Shown here in pieces: positions 1 through 6,651 of a stretch of 8,612 nucleotides of DNA. Source of the stretch: Methanocalculus sp. (GTDB lineage: Archaea > Halobacteriota > Methanomicrobia > Methanomicrobiales > Methanocorpusculaceae); contig NZ_JAUSCG010000041.1 in assembly GCF_030651615.1 (NCBI RefSeq), positions 1 through 8,612 on the forward strand. Reading direction: 5' to 3'. Positions within the stretch are counted from its first letter, which is position 1. Each line of letters opens with the position of its first letter. The notes beneath the pieces were generated by a model, which was given only the letters and a program-made list of their open reading frames with translations, was not told where the DNA came from and made no database searches. The position numbers and the translations under genes were made by a program.

Positions 1-765
1 TCACCTCCTTACAATATCGGGAAGGGCTACACCACCTATGATGATACCATCACCCGTTCCGATTACCTTGACTGGATGGGTGAAGTTGCGGAAATCTCAC
101 TCAGGGTTCTCTCGGACCGGGGATCATTCTTCTTAAACATCGGAGGCACCCCAAAAGATCCCTGGATCCCAATCGATGTTGCAGCAGAGTTTCGGAAGAA
201 GGGATACCACCTCCAGAATATGATCCACTGGATCAAATCGATCGCAATTCCACGCCCCGATATGGGATCCTACAATAATATCACCGGAGATATTGCTGTT
301 GGACATTTTAAACCGATCAACAGCAAGCGGTTTCATAACGACTGCCACGAGTTCATCTTCCATTTCAGTAAGCAGGGTGATGTCCCCCTTGATAAACTGG
401 CAATCGGCGTCCCTTATCAGGATAAGAGCAACATCGGGAGATGGAAGGCGGCGGGATCAGATCTCCGTGACCGGGGGAACACCTGGTTCATCCCGTACGA
501 GACGATCAATGAGAGGAGACCACATCCGGCAGTCTTCCCAATAGGCCTTCCCACCCTCTGTATCAAAGACCATGGAGTTGAACGGTGTTCACTTGTCCTC
601 GACCCCTTCATGGGTATCGGATCGACTGCGCTCGCCTGTATTCGCCTTGGAGTGGACTATATCGGTTTTGAGATCGATCCCTCATACAGAGCGATCGCCC
701 TTGACCGGATTTGTGCAGAAGAAAAGAGTCTCCGTACCAGAACAGAACAGAACATACTTTTTTGA
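1..765 (+). CDS. Beta-class site-specific DNA methyltransferase (probably N4-cytosine), 5'-truncated by the window edge
   Basis: The reading frame is open from base 1, and 254 residues are visible. The first codons read SPPYNIGK, which is catalytic motif IV of DNA amino-methyltransferases; the SPPY form is more typical of N4-cytosine enzymes than the DPPY form of N6-adenine enzymes. The SAM-binding motif I (LDPFMGIGST, about residues 200-209) comes after motif IV, so the order is the permuted beta-class one. FFLNIGG near residue 45 fits a core strand. The start codon and residues before motif IV lie outside the window; ATG 76 is internal and would remove the catalytic motif. The middle block (GHFKPINSKRF, VPYQDKSNI, RGNTWFIPYETI) recalls, from memory, the archaeal CTAG methyltransferases such as M.MthZI and M.MjaI; this specificity is tentative. 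The gene ends in tandem stops, TGATGA. No restriction endonuclease lies downstream, so it is either an orphan or its partner is upstream. Confidence 0.9.
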   Translation, partial: SPPYNIGKGYTTYDDTITRSDYLDWMGEVAEISLRVLSDRGSFFLNIGGTPKDPWIPIDVAAEFRKKGYHLQNMIHWIKSIAIPRPDMGSYNNITGDIAVGHFKPINSKRFHNDCHEFIFHFSKQGDVPLDKLAIGVPYQDKSNIGRWKAAGSDLRDRGNTWFIPYETINERRPHPAVFPIGLPTLCIKDHGVERCSLVLDPFMGIGSTALACIRLGVDYIGFEIDPSYRAIALDRICAEEKSLRTRTEQNILF

Positions 766-845
766 TGAGGAGAGACCAGCATATACCATACCCTTTCAAG
801 GAGGACTACCAGAATCCCACCAGCATACTTTCACTATCTGAATGA
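765..845 (+). other. Short open frame overlapping the methyltransferase stop; possible displaced N-terminus of HK1
   Basis: ATG at 765-767 overlaps the methyltransferase stop in the arrangement TGATG and opens a 26-codon frame ending at TGA 843-845. Its last residues read NPTSILSLSE. A one-base shift at that point would continue into VDDPMIVLDPDG, the start of the first PAS domain of the downstream kinase. The kinase frame itself has no ATG, GTG or TTG between the TGA at 766 and the ATG at 859. The ORF may therefore be the original N-terminus, separated by a frameshift, or a chance frame. It is not convincing as an independent small protein. Confidence 0.25.
798..805 (+). promoter_or_regulatory. 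Strong Shine-Dalgarno-like AAGGAGGA with no start codon at usable distance
   Basis: AAGGAGGA is a near-perfect anti-16S match, but no ATG, GTG or TTG follows within 5-12 bases in any frame. The next starts are ATG 842 (a six-codon dead end) and ATG 859, which is 53 bases away. It may be a fortuitous coding motif in the 765 frame or the remnant of a lost start for the kinase. Confidence 0.3.
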
Positions 846-858
846 GGTTGACGATCCG

Positions 859-2958
859 ATGATCGTACTCGATCCGGACGGGACGGTAGCAATGGCAAAC
901 ATCTCATTTGGAGAGTTCACCGGATGTGCCGCAGATCAGATCATCGGGATGAGATGGGAGAGCGTAAAGCATCTCCTCTTCGGCAACAATATTGAGATTG
1001 ATACAGCCTCATCAGGCAGACCACCCATTGGGCAGTCGGTAGTACCATGCTACCACAAAGATACCATCCGGGTCGCCATGGCGATCACCAGACCGGTGAA
1101 GAACCCGGATTTTAATGGCTGGTCAACCCTCACCATGAGAGAGGCCGGAGCAGGAGCGGTGGAGGGGGCACCTGAAGAGGCGTACAGGAAACTCCTCCAT
1201 GCGATCCATCTCATCATTGTTCTGAACCCTGATGATTCGATTGCCTTCGCAAATCAGTTCTGTGCCTCATTCTTTGGATATTCACAGGATGCGATGCTCA
1301 ACTCCTCCCCGGAAGACCTCTTCATTCCTGATCCGGAGTCACGCCAGGCATTTACAACACTGATCCAAAGAGCACGGGAAGGGAAGGGCGAGATCATCTG
1401 GCGCGAGTTTGCCTGCCGCAGACAGAATGGCGATGTTGTCTGGACATCCTGGGTTGCAACGCCGGTTGGACAATCGGGCCAGGTGCTCTGTGTAGGCTAT
1501 AACAGAACCGGCGGTAAACGTGCAGAAGAGGCATTAGCGGCATCAGAAGAGCGTTTTCGGATTGCTGCCGAATCTGCCTGCGACTTTGTGTACGAGATCG
1601 ATCTCAAAGATGGGTCGGTCAACTGGTTTGGGCCAATCGATGAGTATCTCGGATACTCCGAAGGGGAGATCCCGCGAACTATTGCCGGGTGGCAATCACT
1701 TCTTCATCCTGACGATCGTACACAGATTCAGGCGGCATATGATCGGCACTTCAATGGCAAAGACCTCTTTGAGATCAGCTATCGGGTATATGCAAAGGAT
1801 GGATCGATCCGCTGGTGGAAGGATCGTGGACGGGTCATCTGTGACAGAGAGGGGAGACCTGACCGGTTCATCGGAGTAAATGCCGATATCACCAGAAGAA
1901 TGAAGGCGGACGAGGCGATCAGACGGCATCTCCGCTACCTCTCGGTGACAAACCGAATAGCCGGGATCACCTCCCGTGTCGCGCCGTTTGAAGAGATCAT
2001 TCTCGCAGTCATCCGCGAGGTGGCAGGCGGGATCGAAGCACCCGTTGGTGCGGTCATTCTTCAGCAACCGAAAGGAGAGAAGAGACGGATATGGTGTATC
2101 GGAGCGTCTGATGAGAAGATACCCCCGGCAGAGAGCGAAGGGACTATCGCAATCAATTATTCTGCAGGTGATGCCGGGGTCGGCTCACTGATATTCCATA
2201 AACCTCAGGGACTCATCTCAGACGATGATGAGGAGATTATGCAGGTAGCTGCCCGTCAGATCGGCACCTTCATCGAGCGGAGCCATCTCCGTGAGGAACT
2301 CGCCCTCGCATACGAGGATCTCTCCCTCTTCGTTGATATCCTGGTTCACGACATCAACAACTCAACGATGGTTGCAATGGGATACTCTGAGATCTTAAAA
2401 GAGACGGGCGATCAGTTGACCGAAGGGTATATTACACGGATCCTCGACTGCCTCTCAAAGAATGCAGAGATCATATCTGATGTCAATACACTCCGCAATC
2501 TTCGGGCGCAGATAGGCAACCTCACAGAAGTTGCTCTTGATCCGATCATCAGGCGTGAGATCCACCACCATGAAGAGGCGGAGATCCATTATCAAGGGAC
2601 AAAAGCAGTCGTCCTTGCCGACGAACTCATATCTGAAGTCTTCACCAACCTGATCGGAAATGCCGTGAAACATGGAGGACCCGGCATCGAGATCTTCATC
2701 ACAGTCGAAGAGATCGATGATAGTGTCGTCATCAGAATCGCAGATACCGGGTCCGGAATCCCCGACACTCTCAAGAGAAGGGTGCTTGAGCGGCATCATC
2801 GGGGTAAGAGCAAGGCCTCGGGATCAGGGCTTGGCCTCTTCATCGTGAAAAAACTGGTCGAGCGGTACGATGGCACCTTCAGGATAGAAGACAGGGTGAT
2901 CGGCCATCCCGACGAGGGGGCCTGTATGGCAGTCACCTTCAGGCGTGCCTCAGACTGA
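859..2958 (+). CDS. Soluble multi-PAS/GAF-like sensor histidine kinase (HK1)
   Basis: Cytoplasmic sensor kinase that should autophosphorylate on histidine and pass phosphate to a receiver. Domains in order, numbered from ATG 859: PAS1 about 1-95, PAS2 about 105-222, PAS3 about 228-350 (PAS_3 type, with HPDDR and a PAC-like tail RFIGVNADIT), a divergent GAF-like region about 355-475, a dimerisation/H-box helix with LVHDINN (phospho-acceptor His497), and HATPase_c with N-box Asn597/Asn601, G1 DTGSGIP (629-635) and G2 GSGLGL (655-660). All catalytic boxes are intact. No membrane segment or signal peptide is visible, so the ligand should be intracellular. The start is uncertain: ATG 859 falls inside the first strand of PAS1, has no Shine-Dalgarno, and the frame is open upstream to 769 (HYLNEVDDPM...) without a standard start codon. 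The 3' end overlaps the convergent receiver gene by 9 bases. Ligand unknown. Confidence 0.9.
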   Translation: MIVLDPDGTVAMANISFGEFTGCAADQIIGMRWESVKHLLFGNNIEIDTASSGRPPIGQSVVPCYHKDTIRVAMAITRPVKNPDFNGWSTLTMREAGAGAVEGAPEEAYRKLLHAIHLIIVLNPDDSIAFANQFCASFFGYSQDAMLNSSPEDLFIPDPESRQAFTTLIQRAREGKGEIIWREFACRRQNGDVVWTSWVATPVGQSGQVLCVGYNRTGGKRAEEALAASEERFRIAAESACDFVYEIDLKDGSVNWFGPIDEYLGYSEGEIPRTIAGWQSLLHPDDRTQIQAAYDRHFNGKDLFEISYRVYAKDGSIRWWKDRGRVICDREGRPDRFIGVNADITRRMKADEAIRRHLRYLSVTNRIAGITSRVAPFEEIILAVIREVAGGIEAPVGAVILQQPKGEKRRIWCIGASDEKIPPAESEGTIAINYSAGDAGVGSLIFHKPQGLISDDDEEIMQVAARQIGTFIERSHLREELALAYEDLSLFVDILVHDINNSTMVAMGYSEILKETGDQLTEGYITRILDCLSKNAEIISDVNTLRNLRAQIGNLTEVALDPIIRREIHHHEEAEIHYQGTKAVVLADELISEVFTNLIGNAVKHGGPGIEIFITVEEIDDSVVIRIADTGSGIPDTLKRRVLERHHRGKSKASGSGLGLFIVKKLVERYDGTFRIEDRVIGHPDEGACMAVTFRRASD

Positions 2959-3330
2959 CCGAATGGAGGCGATGAGCCTGAGGATGTCAGCATCCCTCAC
3001 CGGCTTGATGATAAAAGCCACAGGATTGGTTAATGCTGCACGCTGCACCATTCCTGCATCCGAATATGCCGTCAGGTATGCAACCGGCCGGGGAGAGATC
3101 CGGTTGATCTCTTCTGTCACCATGATACCGTCCACCTCCCCCCGAAGCCGGATATCCATCAGCACACAATCAGGGAGTGTCTCAAGAACACCCTGAATCG
3201 CAGGGTCAGCAGAGTCTGCTATACCAACCACCACATGACCACGTTTTTCGATCCTTCGGGTGAGATCGAGGGCGATGATCGCATTATCCTCAACAATGAA
3301 GAAACGGAGGGGCATTGCATGGGTTGTCAT
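2950..3330 (-). CDS. Single-domain response regulator (CheY-like receiver)
   Basis: A 126-residue receiver with no output domain. Key residues are present: acidic pair Glu14-Asp15 (FFIVEDN), phospho-acceptor Asp59 (VLMDIRL), Thr87 (YLTAYSD) and Lys109 (IIKPV). The core RLRGEVDGI is the type often found beside HisKA_2 kinases in methanogens. I chose ATG at 3330-3328 because its A is the last base of the upstream HK2 stop (TGATG) and GGAGGT lies 9 bases before it; a further ATG at 3348 would add six residues (MGGGLL) inside HK2. The gene is therefore co-transcribed and translationally coupled with HK2. With no output domain it must act by protein-protein contact, by feeding a phosphorelay, or as a phosphate sink. 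Its stop lies within the end of HK1 on the other strand. Confidence 0.93.
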   Translation of the reverse strand: MTTHAMPLRFFIVEDNAIIALDLTRRIEKRGHVVVGIADSADPAIQGVLETLPDCVLMDIRLRGEVDGIMVTEEINRISPRPVAYLTAYSDAGMVQRAALTNPVAFIIKPVRDADILRLIASIRSV

Positions 3331-4475
3331 CAGAAGACCACCTCCCATCCATCAGGCAGAATTTCAAACCCTCCTCCAAGCTCCTTATTCACCAGGGTCC
3401 GGACGAGCGTGATCGCAAGACCTTCCGGTGTATGATGCCCATACTGAGAACGGACAGTAAGATGGTGGCCATCACCCCTCTCTTCAAGAGTGATCTCCAC
3501 CGTGAAGGGGGAGTTGTCCCGGAGAGCCGCCTCAATTGCGATCGTGGTGAGTTCATTGACAATTAATCCGACCGCGATCGCATGATCGGTATCGAGGGTC
3601 ACCCCATCACCAGGAACAGAGTGGCTGATCGAACCATCAGGCAGATCAAACGAGCGTTTCAGTTCGGCGGCAAGGAGGAAGAGGTAATCATCCATATCCA
3701 CCACCCCGATCACCTCACGTGCATAGAGGAGTTCGTGGACGATCGAGAGTGAGAGTATCCGGTTCTGTGCCTCACGGAGTGCATGGGAGATGGAATCATC
3801 ACTATTCTCCATCATCTGAAGGTTTATCAGACTGGCAATCAGCTGAAGGTTATTCTTTACACGAAGATGCAGTTCGCGGAGGAGAGTTGCTTTTTCTGAT
3901 AAAGCAGATCGGATCGTCTCTTCCGTTCGCCATCGCTCCGTAGTCTCCTCGATTATCACCACAAATCCTGCTTTGCCACCCTCAAAGACTGCAGGGAGGA
4001 TCTTGATGCTGAAATGCCGAATCTCACCACCATCCATGAAGAGGAGATCATCAATCCTCTTCTCCCCCTCACCATATCGTGGAACGGAAGTGATGAATAT
4101 ATCAGATGAGAGGAGTAAAAGATCGGTGTCTTTGATCGACACACCGACGATCTCGTTCTTCGGACGGTTTATGAGGGAGAGATATCGATCGTTGGCATTC
4201 ACGATTCTGAGGCCGTCATCCAGTAAAACGATGCCATCTGAAGAGAATTCGATCATCGCAGAGACAGGGATGCGTTCAGAGAGAAAGTAGACCTTTGCCG
4301 GACCAACCACCTTCATCTCGATCTTCCCTGCAATGGTGAGCATATTCACATACTTTGAGACCGAGTTTCGGTTCAACCCGATCTCCCGTGATATATCGCT
4401 GATACTCAACCCACGGGGTTCTCTCCGGAAGAGTTCAAGGATCGTCTTCAGGTACTCTTCGTGATCATCATGCAT
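3330..4475 (-). CDS. Winged-helix/PAS protein with degenerate HisKA_2 and HATPase domains (HK2, probable pseudokinase regulator)
   Basis: A 381-residue protein with no membrane segment. Residues 1-66 form a winged helix-turn-helix (ISDISREIGLNRNSVSKYVNML, 25-46, followed by a wing), which suggests DNA binding. Residues 72-185 are a PAS/PAC domain (SSDGIVLLDDGLRIVNAN). Residues 190-265 resemble HisKA_2: RELHLRVKNNLQLIASL, then SIVHELLYA. The C-terminus (about 290-381) is a HATPase-like remnant. Compared with HK3, the second His of HHRVKNN is Leu204 (only His203 remains), the N-box NELLSNALKH has become NELTTIAIEA, and the G1 region DDGVG is SQYGHH with a deletion of about 14 residues after it. 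Phosphotransfer and ATP binding are thus doubtful. My inference is a PAS-controlled DNA-binding regulator derived from a kinase. The start at ATG 4475 is supported by AGGAGA 6 bases upstream. It is the first gene of an operon with the receiver. Ligand and target promoter are unknown. Confidence 0.88.
   Translation of the reverse strand: MHDDHEEYLKTILELFRREPRGLSISDISREIGLNRNSVSKYVNMLTIAGKIEMKVVGPAKVYFLSERIPVSAMIEFSSDGIVLLDDGLRIVNANDRYLSLINRPKNEIVGVSIKDTDLLLLSSDIFITSVPRYGEGEKRIDDLLFMDGGEIRHFSIKILPAVFEGGKAGFVVIIEETTERWRTEETIRSALSEKATLLRELHLRVKNNLQLIASLINLQMMENSDDSISHALREAQNRILSLSIVHELLYAREVIGVVDMDDYLFLLAAELKRSFDLPDGSISHSVPGDGVTLDTDHAIAVGLIVNELTTIAIEAALRDNSPFTVEITLEERGDGHHLTVRSQYGHHTPEGLAITLVRTLVNKELGGGFEILPDGWEVVF
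3340..3345 (-). promoter_or_regulatory. Shine-Dalgarno GGAGGT for the receiver gene
   Basis: GGAGGT on the minus strand, 9 bases before the ATG at 3330, inside the last codons of HK2. It decides the start of the receiver in favour of 3330 over 3348. Confidence 0.6.
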
Positions 4476-4481
4476 GGCGAA

Positions 4482-4487
4482 TCTCCT
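4482..4487 (-). promoter_or_regulatory. Shine-Dalgarno AGGAGA for HK2
   Basis: AGGAGA on the minus strand with a 6-base spacer to the ATG at 4475. It supports that start and implies a leadered transcript for HK2-receiver. Confidence 0.6.
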
Positions 4488-4511
4488 GAAGTAGTGTAGT
4501 CATCCGCAAGC

Positions 4512-4539
4512 GATAAGATTGTCCATCTCAGACGTTATC
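4512..4539. promoter_or_regulatory. Imperfect inverted repeat GATAA-N18-TTATC in the divergent promoter region (weak operator candidate)
   Basis: GATAA at 4512-4516 and TTATC at 4535-4539 are inverted, with centres about 23 bases apart (roughly two helical turns), between the divergent HK2 and HK3 genes. A dimeric winged-helix protein such as HK2 could bind such a site and autoregulate. Five-base arms are easily found by chance, so this is only a candidate. Confidence 0.15.
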
Positions 4540-4552
4540 CGGTACCAATGAG

Positions 4553-4558
4553 TATAAT
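4553..4558 (+). promoter_or_regulatory. Candidate archaeal TATA element (TATAAT) for HK3
   Basis: TATAAT is centred about 29 bases upstream of the GTG at 4585. That spacing fits an archaeal TATA box feeding a leaderless transcript starting at or next to the GTG, which has no Shine-Dalgarno. No convincing BRE purine run is seen upstream of it. The complementary strand reads ATTATA here and could also serve HK2, though that would give a long leader. Confidence 0.35.
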
Positions 4559-4584
4559 GCCCTCCAGAAAAGATTTACAGGTGA

Positions 4585-6651
4585 GTGAACGCGTTCATCA
4601 ATCGATGTGGGGGAGAGAACCGATCTGATTACTGGAACGAGATCATCTGCGTCTGTTCGATTCTCGCACTACTCATCAACATCCTCTCCCTGAGAGAGGG
4701 ACTGACAAACGTCTATCCCCACCTCTATTACATCCCGATCATCCTCGCCGCTTACCGGTTCAATTACCCCGGCATCCTCTATGGAGCCCTCCTTGCCACC
4801 CTGTACTTCATCATCCACCTTATCATGCTGCCTGAGCCAGAAGCTCTCCTTGATGCCGGAATCCGCACCCTCATCATGATCACCGTCGGAACGATCATCG
4901 GAACACTCTCTCTGGAGAAGGAGGAGAGTGAAGAGCGGTATTGTACCCTCTTTGAGAGTATCGATGAGGGGATCATCATCTGCGATCTCTCTGGCAGGAT
5001 CAGGATCATGAACCCGGCAGCAGCCGACCTCCTGAGCATTCACCCTCAGGAGAGTGAAGGGGAAAATATCTGCGATCTGATCAGCCATACCACTCCTGAC
5101 TGTGACTGCGAAAAACTCTCAAAGATCATGAAGAAAGGTCGTTTCACCTATCAGACCAGTCTGCCCGGGGAGAGCGGGGAGGTAAAGACCTGCGAGATCA
5201 GAGGCAGCCGGATTCTAATCGGAGAGATTGCTTCAATCCTCCTTGTCATTCATGATACCAGTGAACGTCATCGGGCCGAAGAGATGAGACGGCGGCTTGC
5301 CGCAATTGTGGAGGCCTCAGATGATGCAATCATCAGTATCAGCCCTGAGAGGCTTATTCTTACCTGGAACAAGAGTGCAGAGCGGATCTATGGATGGGCG
5401 GCTGAGGAGATCATCGGGCAGCCCGTATCTCTGGTGATCCCAAAAGAGGAGAGGAAGATCTCGTATCGGTATTATACCGAGGTGATCTCGACAGGGACAG
5501 CACAGCGGCTGGAGGTGAACAGAATCCACAAGTCAGGGAGGAAGCTTCGGATCTCACTCTCGATCTCGCCGGTCCTTGATGAAGAGGGGAATGTCATCGC
5601 CATATCAGGCATTATGCGGGATATCACCGACAGGATCCGGATGGAAGAGGAGCTCAAACGATCTGTTGAGTTCTACCGGACGCTCTTCTATGGGACGAGC
5701 ACCCCAACGGCCCTCATCAACTCCGACAACCGGATCATCCTTGCAAACGATGGATTCTTCAGGCTCATCGGGGGTGAATATAAACAACGATCATTTCCTG
5801 AGATGATAACCGATGAGAGGAGAGGGGATATCACCCGTATACTCTCCGAATGCCATTGTAAAGGCAGCTATTCGATCAGACGTTCCGACTGTTCGATCAT
5901 CGGAGGGGACGGTGGGGAGAGGGTGTTGTGTGCAACCTTTGCACCGTTACCGGAGAGTAAACAGGTGATCGCCTCGCTCATCGACATTACAAAAGAGCAG
6001 AAACTGGTTCAACGACTCTCAGAGAGTCTTGAAGAGAAAGATACACTCCTCAAAGAGATCCATCACCGTGTCAAGAACAATATGCAGATCATCTCCTCCC
6101 TCCTCCACCTCCAGTCACTTACCCTCGAAAGCAACCAGCTTGCGGAGGTATTTCGTGAGAGCGAAAACAGGATCACCTCAATGGCACTCGTCCATGAGAC
6201 ATTATACCGATCCGAGAACCTTGCCAGGATCGATGCAGAGACGTACATCAGACAGCTCGTTGGCGAGGTGGTGGACTCATATGCACCAGAGCAGGATATA
6301 TCAATTGAATACAGAATAGATGGTATTCCCCTTGAGATCGATTACGCCATCCATATAGGTCTGATCATCAACGAACTCCTCTCAAACGCCTTAAAACATG
6401 CATTCATCGGGCATGAGAAGGGGAAGATCACCATCTATCTTGAACGCGATGCCGGCGGATACATCACCCTCTCTGTCAAAGATGATGGTGTCGGGCTTCC
6501 CCAGGGTTTTGATCCGGCACATACCAAAACACTCGGAATCGAACTGCTTATGACCCTTGTCAGGCAGCTACGGGGGGAATCTTCATGGTACACACCAGAG
6601 AAAGGAGGCACCAGGTTCATCACCAGATTCAGAGAGGTCTCAGACCCTTGA
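4585..6651 (+). CDS. Membrane-anchored PAS3-HisKA_2 sensor histidine kinase (HK3)
   Basis: A 688-residue sensor kinase. The N-terminus holds about four hydrophobic segments (roughly 20-36, 46-58, 63-82, 92-109; YYIPIILAAYRF between the first two loops), forming a membrane module with very short loops. Three PAS domains follow at about 116-228, 236-350 and 360-470. HisKA_2 spans about 484-560, with KEIHHRVKNNMQIISSL (acceptor most likely His494 of HRxxN). HATPase_c spans about 590-685, with N-box NELLSNALKH (Asn597, Asn601) and G1 DDGVGLP (633-639). All catalytic features are present. PAS1 and PAS3 carry unusual cysteines: Cys163, 173, 175, 203, and Cys423-His424-Cys425, 436, 449. The start is GTG 4585, because TGA lies directly upstream in frame and no later ATG precedes the first membrane segment. 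Its 3' end overlaps the convergent helicase by 23 bases. It diverges from HK2, and the two share the HisKA_2 signature. Signal unknown. Confidence 0.92.
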   Translation: MNAFINRCGGENRSDYWNEIICVCSILALLINILSLREGLTNVYPHLYYIPIILAAYRFNYPGILYGALLATLYFIIHLIMLPEPEALLDAGIRTLIMITVGTIIGTLSLEKEESEERYCTLFESIDEGIIICDLSGRIRIMNPAAADLLSIHPQESEGENICDLISHTTPDCDCEKLSKIMKKGRFTYQTSLPGESGEVKTCEIRGSRILIGEIASILLVIHDTSERHRAEEMRRRLAAIVEASDDAIISISPERLILTWNKSAERIYGWAAEEIIGQPVSLVIPKEERKISYRYYTEVISTGTAQRLEVNRIHKSGRKLRISLSISPVLDEEGNVIAISGIMRDITDRIRMEEELKRSVEFYRTLFYGTSTPTALINSDNRIILANDGFFRLIGGEYKQRSFPEMITDERRGDITRILSECHCKGSYSIRRSDCSIIGGDGGERVLCATFAPLPESKQVIASLIDITKEQKLVQRLSESLEEKDTLLKEIHHRVKNNMQIISSLLHLQSLTLESNQLAEVFRESENRITSMALVHETLYRSENLARIDAETYIRQLVGEVVDSYAPEQDISIEYRIDGIPLEIDYAIHIGLIINELLSNALKHAFIGHEKGKITIYLERDAGGYITLSVKDDGVGLPQGFDPAHTKTLGIELLMTLVRQLRGESSWYTPEKGGTRFITRFREVSDP

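Noticed and set aside
758..763. T6 run at the end of the methyltransferase as a transcription terminator
   Set aside because: Oligo-T can terminate archaeal transcription, but this single short run encodes the final Phe codons and no second run or hairpin supports it.
1696..2067. Minus-strand open frame of 123 codons inside HK1
   Set aside because: It lies wholly within a well-supported kinase coding region and its translation shows no recognisable domain; it is a shadow of the GATC-rich codon pattern.
3330..3348. ATG at 3348 as the start of the receiver
   Set aside because: It would add MGGGLL, read from the Shine-Dalgarno region inside HK2; the coupled ATG at 3330 gives the normal receiver length and a proper ribosome-binding site.
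4669..5088. Minus-strand open frame of 139 codons inside HK3
   Set aside because: Its acidic, low-complexity translation mirrors the membrane segments and PAS1 of HK3 on the other strand, and no start signal or homology is apparent.
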